This document shows positions 35,191-46,466 of a stretch of 64,000 nt of DNA, piece by piece. Position numbers and translations under genes: made by a program. Location of the stretch: the NCBI GenBank assembly GCA_050084985.1, contig JBITNC010000001.1, forward strand, positions 45,074,001 through 45,138,000, given 5' to 3'. Each line of letters opens with the position of its first letter. The first letter of the stretch is position 1. The notes beneath the pieces are model-generated. The model ran no database searches. It saw nothing but the letters and a program-made list of their open reading frames with translations, and had not been told where the DNA came from. Origin of the DNA: Nageia nagi. Lineage: Eukaryota; Pinophyta.

Positions 35191-35820
35191 GTTATAAGCC
35201 ATCAGGAGGTTTATAGCTCAACTTTCGGATAAATGCAAACCATTTACAAAACTATTAAAAAAGGGGATAGAATATCATTGGGGTAAAGAGCAACAAGATG
35301 CCTTCGAGGAAATTAAAAGATATTTATTATCTCCTCCTGTGTTAAGTCCACCTAGAAAAGATATACCCTTTTTGTTATACGTTTCTGCTACTGAAACTGC
35401 CTTAGGAACAATGCTTGCTCAGAAGAATGAATATAATAAAGAGCAAGCTATATATTACCTAAGTAGAACACTTGTGAGTTATGAGATTAAATACATATAT
35501 TTGGAAAAATTATGTCTTGCTGTCATTTTCTCTACTAAAAAGCTCCGACATTACATGGTTAATCATACAATGTATGTCATCTCTAAAGTGGACCCATTGA
35601 AATATATGATGAATAAAACCTATCAAAATTCAAGAACTGCAAAATGGATAATGCACCTAACTAAATTTGATTTGCATTTTATCAGACAAAAATCAATAAA
35701 AGGATAAGTAATTGCTGACTATCTCGTTGATGCTCTGTTACAAGATAATAAACCACTTGTCATTGAATTACCTGATGATGGGATATTTCAACTAGATGAA
35801 ATTGAAATACCTGTAGAACT
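35191..35820 (+). pseudogene. Tat-type RNase H
   Basis: Continues in the RT frame: FIAQLSDKCKPFTKLLKKGI, QDAFEEIKRYLLSPPVLSP, YYLSRTLVSYEIKYIYLEKL, and SRTAKWIMHLTKFDLHFIRQ followed by KSIKG. A TAA near 35706 sits where related elements have Gln. It is the ordinary gypsy RNase H, followed by a second RNase H. Confidence 0.9.
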
Positions 35821-36320
35821 TGAAGATGAGTGGGATATGATAATACACTTTGATGGTTCTCAAGGTGGTGGAGCAGGTGTTGTATTTATAACACCGCAAG
35901 GAATCCCTATACCGTATTCATTAAAACTTAAATTTCCTTGTACTAATAATAATGCGGAATATGAAGCTCTGATATTAGCATTGAAACCTGCTATTAAATT
36001 AAAACTCAAAAGAATTAAAATTATTGGAGATTCTTTACTCATCGTAAATTAAGTGAAAGGAATCTATTAATGTAGAGAATCTTTACTTCAAAAGTATAAA
36101 GCGTTAGTTGAGGAATTATTAAAATCTTTTGATCAATTTAGTATAGAAGCAGCACCGAGATCATCTAATAGATTCGTAGATGCTATGGCTTCTATTGGAT
36201 CTCTTATCCCAGAAGATTCTAAAAAATCTTCAATTCAAGTTGAAATAATTCAATTATCTCAATCATCATTACAACAAGAAGATGAAGAACAAAGTGTATT
36301 AAATATTGATGTAACGGATA
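35821..36320 (+). pseudogene. Archaeal-type second RNase H (aRH) of the Tat element
   Basis: Reads MIIHFDGSQGGGAGVVFITP, NNNAEYEALILALKPAIKLK, IKIIGDSLLIVN and RFVDAMASIGSLIPED. The four acidic positions (FDG, YEA, GDS, VDA) are retained. A TAA at about 36050 and another at about 36068 replace Gln. Position after the ordinary RNase H is canonical for Tat/Ogre and contrasts with the order in the enclosing element. Confidence 0.9.
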
Positions 36321-37573
36321 AAGATAATTGGTATCAGGAATTGATAGACTTTTTAAAATTCAGAACTCTTCCTGTAAACCTTAATAAATCATCATGACGA
36401 GCATTTAAAATTAAAGCAGCCAAATATTGTTTAATAGGAGATATCTTGCATCGATGAAATTTCAATGGTATATTACTTAGATGTCTCGAATGGAATGATA
36501 GTAAAAAAGCTATGTCCTCCGCCCATGATGGAGTATGTGGAGGACATTTTAATGGCATTGCACTTGTAAAGCAATTAATACGGATGGGATATTATTGGCC
36601 TACTATGGAAAAGGATTGTTGTGAATATGTTAAAAAGTGCTTTAAATGTCAACAATATTCTCATTTATTTTCACAACCATTTCAGGAGCTCCATCCTATA
36701 CAATCACTTTGGCCATTCTCTAAATGGGCCTTAGATTTAATAGGACAAATTACACCTACATCTTCTGGTGGGCACAAGTTCATTATTACAGTAACTAAAT
36801 ATTTTACTAAATGGGTAGAGGCTATTCCTATGACTTCCACTACGGGTGCACGAATCGCTGAGTTTATAGAAAATTATATTATATGTAGATTCGGTATACC
36901 GAACCAATTAATTATGGATAATGGAAAGAATTTTAAAAATAAGGATGTAAAATGTATATGTGACAAGTATAAAATTAAACAAAGTTTTTCCACTCCTTAT
37001 TATCCACAAGGCAATGGACAGGCAGAAGCTACTAACAAAGCTATTCGGAACATTTTAGCAAAAATAGTAAATGATTCTCATAAAGATTGGCATATGCAAA
37101 TACCAAAAGCCTTATGGGCTTATCGTACTAGTGTATGCACTCCCATTGGGGTAACACTATTCTCTTTAGTTTATGGAACAGAAGCCATCCTACCCATAGA
37201 GCTTGAGATACCATCTCTTAGAGTAAATCTAAGTGAGCAAAATGCTTACGAGGAAGCAAGACAAACTCGCTTAGACCAGTTATTACTTTTAGATGAAAAA
37301 TGTATTAATGCTTTAGAGTACATGCACATTTATCAGAGGAGGATAAAATGAGCTTTTGATAAAAGAGCTTTAATTCGTGAATTCAAAATAGGTGATTTGG
37401 TCTTAAAAGAAAATCAACAAACTTCACGACTAGAACAACAGCTTAGAGACAAGTTTGCTCCAAATTGGTTAGGACCGTACATCATTAAGAAAAAATTTGG
37501 TAAGGGAACTTATCATTTATCAGATTTAGAAGGAAATGAAGAGCGTGAACCTATAAATATCATGCATCTCTAA
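36321..37573 (+). pseudogene. Tat-type integrase
   Basis: HHCC zinc region: AHDGVCGGHFNGIALVKQLI and KKCFKCQQYSH. Core: WALDLIGQITPTSSGGHKFI with the first Asp, IMDNGKNFKNKDVKCICDK with the second, and GNGQAEATNKAIRNI with the Glu. C-terminal chain: LRDKFAPNWLGPYIIKK, then EPINIMHL ending at TAA 37571-37573. The 36512-37351 stretch is open for 279 codons. Defects are TGA stops near 36395, 36456 and 37349. Confidence 0.95.
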
Positions 37574-37700
37574 CCCTTCTATACATAAAAAAGTGGAAAA
37601 GTGTATATTAGTTTTCTTTTGTTTTATTTTATTATTAATTAAAATAATAAATAAATAAAAATATTAATATTTGTCAAATGTTAATGATTAAAATAGAAAG

Positions 37701-38699
37701 ATGAATCTGGTAAAGGAATATGCTAAAGGTAGCTTCGTGCAACCACAAGTACAATTTCCACCACCTAGATATCCAGGTGACTTCGCATTAACATATTTGA
37801 AACATAACCTTGATATAGATCTCTTGAATTATTTATGGTTGACTATTGATGAGCAATATGAAAGAACATATAATATGTTTTATGGTAGGATTACTGGTTG
37901 GGAAGCCACCTTCTTTGGATATGAAGCCTGTATTAATTTAGGCCCGCAAATTTATTTCGCACATATGGAATGAATATCACATGAAATAATGGCCTTTTGT
38001 CTACGATGGCCTTATGGAAGGCCGAGTATCAACATAAGGTGCCAATTAACAAAGCCTTCACTCCTTTTAGCTAGGATGAACTGTGTTGAACAATTAACTA
38101 AAAACCTGGAATGGATGGATGAACTCTTACCTTATTTACCTCATAAAAGGGTGACCTATGACTTTTCAAATGCTTTTGTGGCCTTCCCTCCTAGGACACC
38201 ACAACAACACTATAGGCAAATCAACAGATTCTCTCGCACACAAATGTGACCCATAATTAGAAAATGAAAGTTGGAAGAAAGACGAGCCTACCGTATTGCT
38301 GAACTTGCAACGATAAATCAAATAAAGATTAGAAATAAGATTATCAAAAAACTATCAAAAGGACATAGAGTACAAAATAATGGAAATTATCTCCCTAGGT
38401 TCGAAAATAGGTATGATAGAGATCTATTTATGAAATTCATTCGTAACGTTCCTACTCCTTTATATTCAAACATCTTTTCCATGCCTATTGAAATTCAACA
38501 ACAACTAGCCCTAACATTCTATGATATATGCGAATCTTACAGTTGGGAGGTCAAAATAAATAAATCTCAAGTTATTGTTTGTATCGATGCATTTGAACTA
38601 TGGTGTTCTCCTAAATTAGAATATGACTTAATGATATATTTCTATCTCCTGTGGCCAACAGAAAAGCCTAAAATCATAATTGATTGTACTTACAATTAG
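37701..38699 (+). pseudogene. Sense extra ORF downstream of pol, unknown product
   Basis: One reading frame runs 333 codons from ATG 37701 (MNLVKEYAKGSFVQPQVQFP) to TAG 38697-38699. It is interrupted by only three TGA codons, near 37971 and at about 38247 and 38262. There are no frameshifts, which argues for past selection as a protein. It contains aromatic-rich text such as DFALTYLKHNLDIDLLNYLW, MAFCLRWPYGRPSINI and SYSWEVKINKSQVIVCIDAF. I recognise no family and see no signal peptide, membrane span or zinc finger. It lies 127 bases after integrase, same strand. Confidence 0.75.
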
Positions 38700-39440
38700 A
38701 CTTTGAGATATCAAGAATGAATCATCTTAATCGCCCAAACTGTGACTTTCGAACACTTAGATTATTGTGTCCTCGAGATTTGTCATAATCAAGTGATATT
38801 AGATTTTAGTTTTTTGTTTAGCTCAACATATTGTTCATTCAATCCTTCAGCAGTTCAGACTTGATTTGAACGCATCCTGAATAGGTTCTTGAGAAAAACT
38901 ATAAAACCCTGAAAATAATAATAATTAATTATTATTATTATTATTATAAATTCTAAAAATTTGAAAAAATATAAAATACAAAAAAAAAAGAGAGAGAAAA
39001 AGTGCTACAAATATTCTTGGGTTATATCGAGATCGAGGGGTTAATCCTCATCAAGGCTATGGACGCCTGTCTGGCAATGGGGTATACCTTATGAGTGGCG
39101 ATATGTCCATTTTGGTTAGCAACCTTCTTTCCTATGGACCTCTATATGTTTCATATGGATAGACTAGCTTATTAATGTCTCTAGGATACTTCATCTCAAA
39201 TGGTCTACGAAGGGAAATGAACCTCACTGCACACACTGGAGTTTTTAGATTCTCTTATCAACATATAACAATATTGTTTGATATCATCTTGGGTTATTAG
39301 ATCTAGAAATAAAGAAAAATAAGGTAGATGTTGTAATAACTTGGTCGTTAAGCTAAAATCACCTAATCTGTTGTCATAAGTTACATATTGTTTGTGTCTG
39401 AAACCACTTGTGTTGTTTTGTTAAATCATTCAAGATTATC
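38700..39440 (+). other. Non-coding segment between sense ORF and tandem array
   Basis: No ORF of note. It contains an A/T run with (ATT)n-like sequence at about 38919-38950 and a purine run near 38978-39000. Nothing else recognisable. Confidence 0.5.
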
Positions 39441-40005
39441 ATTACCTTTGAACATTATTAAAATTGCTTTTCTTTGGAAAGGATAAGAATGATTATTTAT
39501 TGTTCCCCTAACCAAGATAAAGTTAATGTTCATATGCATCCATTAGGTCACTAGTGTGTCATGTCGATTCATTTTACCATCATCCATTACCTTTGAACAT
39601 TATTAAAATTGCTTTTCTTTGGAAAGGATAAGAATGATTATTTATTGTTCCCCTGACCAAGATAAAGTTAATGTTCATATGCATCCATTAGGTCACTAGT
39701 GTGTCATGTTGATTCATTTTACCATCATCCATTACCTTTGAACATTATTAAAATTGCTTTTCTTTGGAAAGGATAAGAATGATTATTTATTGTTCCCCTG
39801 ATCAAGATAAAGTTAATGTTCATATGCATCGATTAGGTCACTAGTGTGTCATGTAGATTCATTTTACTATCATCCATTACCTTTGAACATTATTAAAATT
39901 GCTTTTCTTTGGAAAGGATAAGAATGATTATTTATTTTTCCCCTGACCAAGATAAAGTTAATGTTCATATGTACCCATAAGTCATTAGTTTGTCATGTCG
40001 TTATG
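39441..40005 (+). repeat. Tandem array, four units of 145 bp
   Basis: Units start at 39441, 39586, 39731 and 39876 with ATTACCTTTGAACATT; the period is 145 bp throughout. Copies are nearly identical in the first 120 bases, differing by a few substitutions, and the fourth ends early near 40005. It lies between the two extra genes of the Tat element. Confidence 0.93.
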
Positions 40006-40482
40006 TCTATTGTAAAATTGCCAAGTGCGGAAAATGATGCATCTGATTCCGTGGAAATATAATAAAATTATGTCCTTAAATAACTTATCTTAGATTCATT
40101 TGTTCACTCATACCTATTATTAAACTACTTTTGGAGGATCGATAACATCATCAAATTAATTTGTTGATATATATTTTATCATCATAAATTATAAAAAGAT
40201 AGCCTCAAAACCATACATCATACATTTTGAGATTACATCTATCATTAACATCCATTCATCATCAAGTAATTAAAAGATGATTATGAGCTACCTAACATCA
40301 CATTATACCCATCCACATATAAAATGAAAATCATCATAACATCATATGTCATAACAATGAATATCAAAGGTCCATCCATACATCATAACAGTCTAGCAAA
40401 CGGTCATCCTAACATCATCATCAGATAAAACTGCATGGGTACAATAAGCATATAGAAAGATAACATCACAAAAAGAATATCC

Positions 40483-42484
40483 TCATGGACTACCCCAACC
40501 ACTACCTGGTCTGCTAGGACTACTAAGTTGTCTCTGCCATCTATCAGTATCTCTGATGCTCTGACTTGAAGGAGTAGTACCTATAGATCCTATAGGACTG
40601 CCTGGACGCTGAGCCTCTCATAACTTGACTAAACTGATAGCCCCTAAGGGAGATGTCCAAGGTGTACCACTCCTACTAGAAAGACCTCGAGACCTTTGGG
40701 TCTTGCTAGGTGATCCAACTGCACCCCGTACACTGCTACCTGTCTGATAAGCTAAGATGTCTATAGGTATATAACTATTTGGAGGTATAGGATACTGAGC
40801 CCCCAGAGTAAAAGTTGGAACACCTATCAACCATGATTGTACTATGCTACTATAAAAATCTTGCTGTTGATAAATACCATGGTGAGCAACTAAGGGCTCA
40901 CCCCCAGAAGCTGATCTTGCATCAAACTGATGAGCCTGAGCTCCCTATAGAGAAGAATGGGCCTCATCTCTCTCATGTCTACATCTATCCTACTCAGCTC
41001 TGTATCTGTACATGCATGAGTGTGCTTATGCTAACTGGTGTCTCAGCTCATAAATGTCTCCTAGCAAAGTATCAATGCTAGGTACCTGAGTAGTAGGAGC
41101 CTCCTTGACTTTACATGTACCTATTGGGGTAGCTCTATCTTCACCAACGCCTATAGCCTCCTCTTTAGGAGCCAATTCCTTAGGAGCATCCACCATGACC
41201 TCCTCACCTGCAACCTCAACTCCTACAGTCTTAGCTCCCATAGTCGTCACTCCTATAGGCTCCTCACCTATCTCTCCCTCTGTTACTGCTACACCCAGCT
41301 CATTGGCAACATCAATGCACCGATGCATGCATCGACCCCCTATATCATCGTCTCCCTCCTCCCACTAGGCTCTGAAAGCCTTAAACACTCCTACATCATC
41401 CTCTCCAATGTTGTCCTCTAATGGTATCTCCTCTTGAGCAGGATCAGGCTCTGCATAAACTAGAGGCTATACACCCTCGGCTGGAATAGTACCCTCCCTT
41501 TGGTATGGCACTGCTGGGGCAGGCACATCCTGAATCAAATTGAACTGATGATGCACCCGCTCAAAATGAAAGTACTCTAGAAAATCTACCCTGTGACCAC
41601 TTAGAACACATGGTTGTCAGATGCCAGTAAGCTCAGCTGCGAGCTCTCTCCATATAGGATATGAGCGGTAAGGTCTAAATCTCACTTGATCAGGAATCAA
41701 GTGACTAAGCATGTGATGGTAATAGGCCACATCTCGATGGACTCCATCTGATGGGAAAATATAATAGTCCTCACGCCATCTGACTATACCAGCCACATAA
41801 TCTGAGCAGCTATCAAATCTAGGCATCGGTAATCCTAAAGGATGAGCCACCGTAATATGCTCATAGGCCCATGCCTGTAATGTAACAGTGACTGATAAAG
41901 AGGCCCTATGCCCTTGTGAATAGAAAAACAACTCTCTATAAATTTGGGCCAATAATGTGGGTGCCCAAGCATACATTATGTTGTTTCGTATCATATTTGC
42001 AATGATAGGCAATAATGACCATGGAAATCTCCCACTGCCAGTATCAGGGAGAGAGTAGCACTGAACTAACCCCATCAAATATGAAAATCAGATCATCCTC
42101 TACTGATCCTCTAACCAATACTGATAATATCTGATTCCCCCTGAAATAATCTCAAAAATAATAGTGTCAACTTGATCAGCTCCATACAAATAAGAAACGG
42201 TAGGTAGAGCTCCTACTCTATCAACTACAGGTAAAATCCTCCATCCATGAATGGGGAGTCTATATAGTCTATGAATATCCTCTACCGTAACGGTCATCTC
42301 CCCTATCGAAAAATGAAAAGTGCATGTAACTGCATCCCATTTGTCTAATAATGTAGCTAATAGAGAATAGTCCCAATGAATGCGACCCATGTATGGGCCC
42401 ACTCCAAAACTAATGGACCTGAAAAAGGCATGATCGGTAGGATCCAAAAAATCTCTACCCTCTTGTAAAATTGAGGGATATCTA
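40483..42484 (-). pseudogene. Antisense plant mobile domain (PMD) gene in the Tat element
   Basis: On the minus strand a single frame runs about 667 codons from roughly 42484 to TGA 40483-40485 with around nine stops and no frameshift. PMD signatures are FHFSIGEMTVTVEDIHRLY, LYRLPIHGW, YLYGADQVDT and LLAQIYRELFFYSQGHRA, followed by LQAWAYEHITVAHPLGLPMP. The C-terminal third is Gly/Glu/Pro/Ser-rich (VAVTEGEIGEEPIG, then SRGLSSRSGTP) and looks disordered. PMD proteins occur in plant gypsy and Mutator elements and in the host silencing-related MAIN/MAIL1 proteins. Stops are C-to-T/G-to-A type. Its transcript would run opposite to gag-pol, from a promoter upstream (42500-43100). Confidence 0.85.
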
Positions 42485-43623
42485 CCTCAGGGCTCAAAAA
42501 CATCTCAAACCTGTATGATGTTAAAAGTCAATTTTTTTTAAAAAAATGGCATTTCATAATGAAATGCTGGTCTTTGTAATCCTCTATGCTCGATCGTTGG
42601 TGTTTAACCTTCAAATGCTGGCATTTCTGTTAGCCGCTCAGCTCAGGTTGGTGACCACAGCGGAAATAGAAAAAAAAAATTGCATGAAAAACACAAATAA
42701 AAGCCTATCTATAAGGTTTATCCTATACAAATGATCAAAAAAGTTTTTTTAATAACATTCATGGTTGTAATTTTTAAATTAAATGGGTAAATTACAAACT
42801 ATAAACAAAAAATAGAAAAGGAGGTTAGTACAAAACCCTACCTCTTCCCGGATAGGTCGAGAATGTCCAGCAAAACACCTACATGGAGGCATAGTGAGTG
42901 TGATGGATATCAATGGCTGAAAATTGATGAATCAGCAATGGTAAATAGCCCTGGCAAACAATGAAAGGGATAGCTAAGAAACATATGAGAAAAGGATAAA
43001 AACTTTTCCTTTTTCAAAGATCGATGACCTGAATACGAACATCGATGACTGTTAATAAACGCCAACAACTTAAAGATGAACACTGATGACCGAAACTAAA
43101 TGCCAGTGATTGGAAGTTAAACACCATGTTTGGAAATAGCCCTGAAAATATTAAGTTTTTCTCAAAAATAGCCTTAAATGGGTCAAGGAAATCAAATAAT
43201 GATAAAGTGTGATGCATCTTTGTTACATGTGATCATCTTGAAACCCTGTTGTTGGGACAAAAGACAATGCCATCAAAATTCATATACTAAGGAAGGCTTA
43301 CATGGTACATGTGCGCTTAGACACATAAAATGACATAACAAAAATGTCATGTAGCTATCACACAAGCTCAACACATTTTCGTACCAAAAATAGTTACTTC
43401 TAAGGTATATGCAAACTTGTTTTCAAAATTACATCAAATGTAAAAAGAAAACACATTTTATCATAATTTGATAAATCAAAAGTTTGATTCACCTAAGAAA
43501 TTGAGTCAAAACTTACATTGTAAAAAGGAAACAATAAACAGTCGAGCAAACAAAGCTTCTCATTCCATATTTTTGAAATCATCAATCACATTTTTTGGTT
43601 GATAATTTCAAAAAGGGGCAAAA
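42485..43623 (-). promoter_or_regulatory. Region upstream of the antisense gene, with module clusters and PPT
   Basis: Units related to the 20-21-bp module occur on the minus strand at 42560-42660 and as six plus-strand units at 43017-43138 (starts 43017, 43037, 43057, 43078, 43098, 43119). No ORF with recognisable product. The polypurine tract AAAAAGGGGCAAA at about 43611-43623 primes plus-strand synthesis and abuts the right LTR. A promoter for the antisense PMD gene should lie here; this is inference. Confidence 0.6.
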
Positions 43624-44467
43624 TGTAGACACTTAAAATGTCCCTCATTAACTAAATAAACATTAAAATAATCATAACTCGGTGTGATAACATAAAATAG
43701 GTTTAGAAACCCTATTATTGGATAGCTCTCATCGAGTGTATGCAAAATGAATGGTCATATGACCCCCTTTTGATGAAATTTGACTTTTAGGCGGTCATTT
43801 CAATATAGTCAACCAGTCGTCGGCGTTCTATATCGAACGCCTGTGTTTCAAGGAAATCGTCGATGTTCGATATACAAATGTCGATGACTCTACAACAGCC
43901 AAACAAAAATCAAAAAAGGAAGTTGAAGTGTTTTGTCTTCCATGATGAGGTGGATAGAGGAGGTCAGTTACGATTTACGATGGCTCTCTACCTCCCCTTT
44001 CCATCCTTGAAATGTATCACCTGAAAATCTATAAATACGAGCTAATACTAAGCAATATTGATGATCCAAATTAACCCTAATTGAACCCAATTTTGAAGTA
44101 AGGTAATGCTACCAAAATCTCATGAACTCATTTCTTTTATTATTTTATGTTGGTTTCATTTTAATACAATGTTACACATAGATGCTTTGATGTTATTGTC
44201 TCTTGCATGTGTGTAGGATTTACAGGTTGTCTACATCAAGAAGAGAAGCAAGCAACCCAAAAACAATGGAGATCTAATACTCTTATTTTGGCACATACAT
44301 TTGTAAAAGTCCCTTCTAAGGGTGAATTATAGTTTGAACTGAGATTGAATATCATTTTACAATTACAACATGTTTATCTATGTTATATAATTTGAGGTTC
44401 AATGAAGATTGAAGAGTAATTTTTATTTTATGTTATTCTACATTCCAGCTCAATTTTAATTGCAACA
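43624..44467 (+). repeat. 3' LTR of the Tat-type element
   Basis: 844 bp, same ends as the left LTR, followed by TSD GGTTT at 44468-44472. A TATA-like CTATAAATAC lies at about 44029-44038 (left copy 27376-27385). Confidence 0.95.
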
Positions 44468-44472
44468 GGTTT

Positions 44473-44870
44473 ATCAAGAGATCAAGGGTAATGTCCTGTG
44501 CCGAACACAAGAAATGGAAAACCTGAAGTTAGAGATTTAGGGATTAAATGCATCTAGAATCCTAGAGTTATGGAGAAGCAATGGCTTTCTTGTCTTTGAA
44601 GTTGCATTTTTGAGTGGTCTACAGAGCAGGATTCAAAGCATTGATGATATTGATATGCTCTTGGTTTCATTTGATGAAACCAATTTGATAAAATTCTTTG
44701 ATTCTTTGGCAAACGGTGGCTTTCACATTTAGTAATTGTTGAGAAAATATGCTCATGTGTCTTATGAAATTTTGAACACTACAACTTTAGCCCATGCAAG
44801 GCTAAAGGATTTTTTCGAGATCCCCATAGACTGGAGTAAGGTTTAGCAACTCCTAAATATACAGAACTGA
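44473..44870 (+). pseudogene. Extra ORF of the large gypsy element, second part
   Basis: When the nested element and one TSD copy are ignored, the frame left at 26972 continues here without a shift (QEIKGNVLCRTQEMENLKL). It runs to a TGA at 44868-44870 through text such as SRILELWRSNGFLVFEVAFL and TTLAHARLKDFFEIPIDWSK. Four single stops, mostly at former Gln positions, interrupt it. The total length of the undisturbed ORF would be about 1160 codons. Product unknown. Confidence 0.75.
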
Positions 44871-44958
44871 ATTCTGATTCATTGATTCATTCTAATAAGA
44901 TCTTGGGTTCTAAAATTTCTTCGTAATTGGCAAAATTTTCCCACAGATGTTGCTAAAA

Positions 44959-46275
44959 TGTATATCAATACATAATCATTACTCCAAGGTTCTTCTGAAA
45001 GTATGATCACTTTTGGAGGTGACGTAGGCTAAGCATAATCATAATGGGTTTTAAGAACCATTTTTGAAAGTAATTACATTATGATGAAAGAAGAAAAGCC
45101 CTGTGAAGTTAATGTTGAGTAACCCAGAGCCTAGAAGAGATGACATCAGTGATTTCAGACCTTAACCAAAATTGGATCCCGGAAGAGATGAGGTCAGCAA
45201 GGAGTGATTGCATACCTAGAGCTAGTAAGTAGAATATTCCAAAATGAAGTAATGAGGTTAGCAAAAGGGTTATCGATTAGCCAGAGCTAGTAAAGTGAAG
45301 CATTCCAGAAGTATGAAGATGATGTCATGGGAAAAATAATGTTCACATTCTTGAATGAAACCAGATCCTGGAAGTGATGAGGTTAGCAAAAAGGTTATCG
45401 AATAGCTAGAGCTAGTGAAGTGAAGTGTTCTAGAAATATGAAGATGATGTCATGGGGAAAACAATGATCACATTCTTGAATGAAATCAGATCCCAAAAGT
45501 GATGAGGTCAGCAAGGAGTGATTGAATAGCTAGAGCTAGTAAGTAGAATATCCTGGAAGAGACAAGGTTAGTGAGAGGTGAGATCATAATTATCAAGAAG
45601 CTGTATCATCTACAATCTACCCAATTTTTGCAATATTCTGCCAAGTGGTGTATATAGGTAGTATCAGTTAAAAGAAGGCTAGAATCTTGAAGCCATTTTT
45701 GTAAACATTTCTATTCTACAATTCTTGTAACTATTGTTATTTTAGTATAAGTAAGGAATAAACAAAGGAAAAAGGGTCAAAAGCCCTAGTATTGCTCCTT
45801 ACATTTGTTCTCTAAGACCTGTAGTTTTTTATTGGTAATATGATACCATCTTGACCTTTCTTGTCTAGAACTTGTAATTTTTATTCTTAATTTGGTTACA
45901 TTGTGGCAGCATGGCATGTTTCCTAAATGATAATTGCGAGCTGTTAGTATAACTATGTCTATATACATGGTAGAGTAAAGCTGGGAAACTATTAGAGAGT
46001 GAGAGCTTGTACTATAGCTGCTACACTAGATTCAGACCAAGGTTTCACACCCTGTGAAAGCTTGTGCTAAACTAGTGATTCACCTTTGCTTTCTCTCTTG
46101 TTACCCTAATCCTTTTTGCTTAAATTCCTCGCACTCTACTCCTTTTATTTTCTTTCTTGTTACTTCTCCTACACCCAATGTATAAGGAACCGGCCTTCTC
46201 CAGAGATCAGACTATCACCATAGTCTGTTCTTGATTTACTTTGGTTAAGATTGTTCATGGTGCATATATTACACA
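44959..46275 (+). repeat. 3' LTR of the large gypsy element
   Basis: Starts TGTATATCAATAC as at 16894. The first 640 bp match the 5' LTR and include sub-repeats at about 45174, 45363 and 45489. The remainder (45600-46275) has no partner, because the 5' copy is truncated. A TATA-like TATATAGG at 45651 and an AATAAA at 45757 suit the promoter and polyA signal. The end at ACACA (46275) is inferred from where Tat coding sequence begins. Confidence 0.75.
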
Positions 46276-46285
46276 ATCCTAATCA

Positions 46286-46466
46286 ACACCTATATCTTAT
46301 CACTTAAGCTTTTATTGCACTAATATTATGGTAGAATATGAGGCTCTTATCCTAGGTTTGAAAGTTGCAATACTTTTTAAGGTGAAAAAGATCAAAATAT
46401 TTGGTGATTCTCAACTAATCATAAAGCAAGTGTCCAACATTTACAACACATAGGATAAAAAGTTGT
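46286..46466 (+). pseudogene. Tat-type aRH fragment, left piece
   Basis: Reads PISYHLSFYCTNIMVEYEAL, then KIKIFGDSQLIIKQVSNIYN, keeping the Glu and Asp catalytic positions of the second RNase H. It breaks at DKKL where a minus-strand LTR begins at 46467. The sequence resumes at 53904 with LQPYKEIVENLLMYFSKYQI. The start of this aRH and everything upstream in its element is missing. Confidence 0.88.

Larger units (their letters stand above)
26973..44467 (+). mobile_element. Complete Tat-type Ty3/gypsy element with two extra genes
   Basis: LTRs lie at 26973-27814 and 43624-44467, with TGTAGACACTT starts and TTGCAACA ends, flanked by TSD GGTTT. Interior order: PBS, a six-unit 20-bp module, leader, gag, protease, RT, RNase H, aRH, integrase, a sense extra ORF, a 145-bp tandem array, an antisense PMD gene, a second module cluster, and a polypurine tract. 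The total is 17,495 bp. Coding frames are broken mainly by isolated stops and three frameshifts, so it is inactive but structurally whole. A relative from the same family starts at 58331. Confidence 0.95.
16894..46275 (+). mobile_element. Large Ty3/gypsy element with PR-aRH-RT order and extra ORF
   Basis: The left LTR starts at 16894 and the right LTR at 44959, both with TGTATATCAATAC. Between them lie gag, protease, a second RNase H, RT, RNase H, integrase and a long extra ORF, with a 17.5-kb element nested in the last. The left LTR lacks its 3' part and there is no PBS, so a deletion joined LTR to leader. Left flank is ATCAT in copia RNase H; right flank is ATCCT followed by Tat aRH sequence, so the target duplication is not confirmed. 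Without the nested element it would be about 11.9 kb. Confidence 0.85.
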
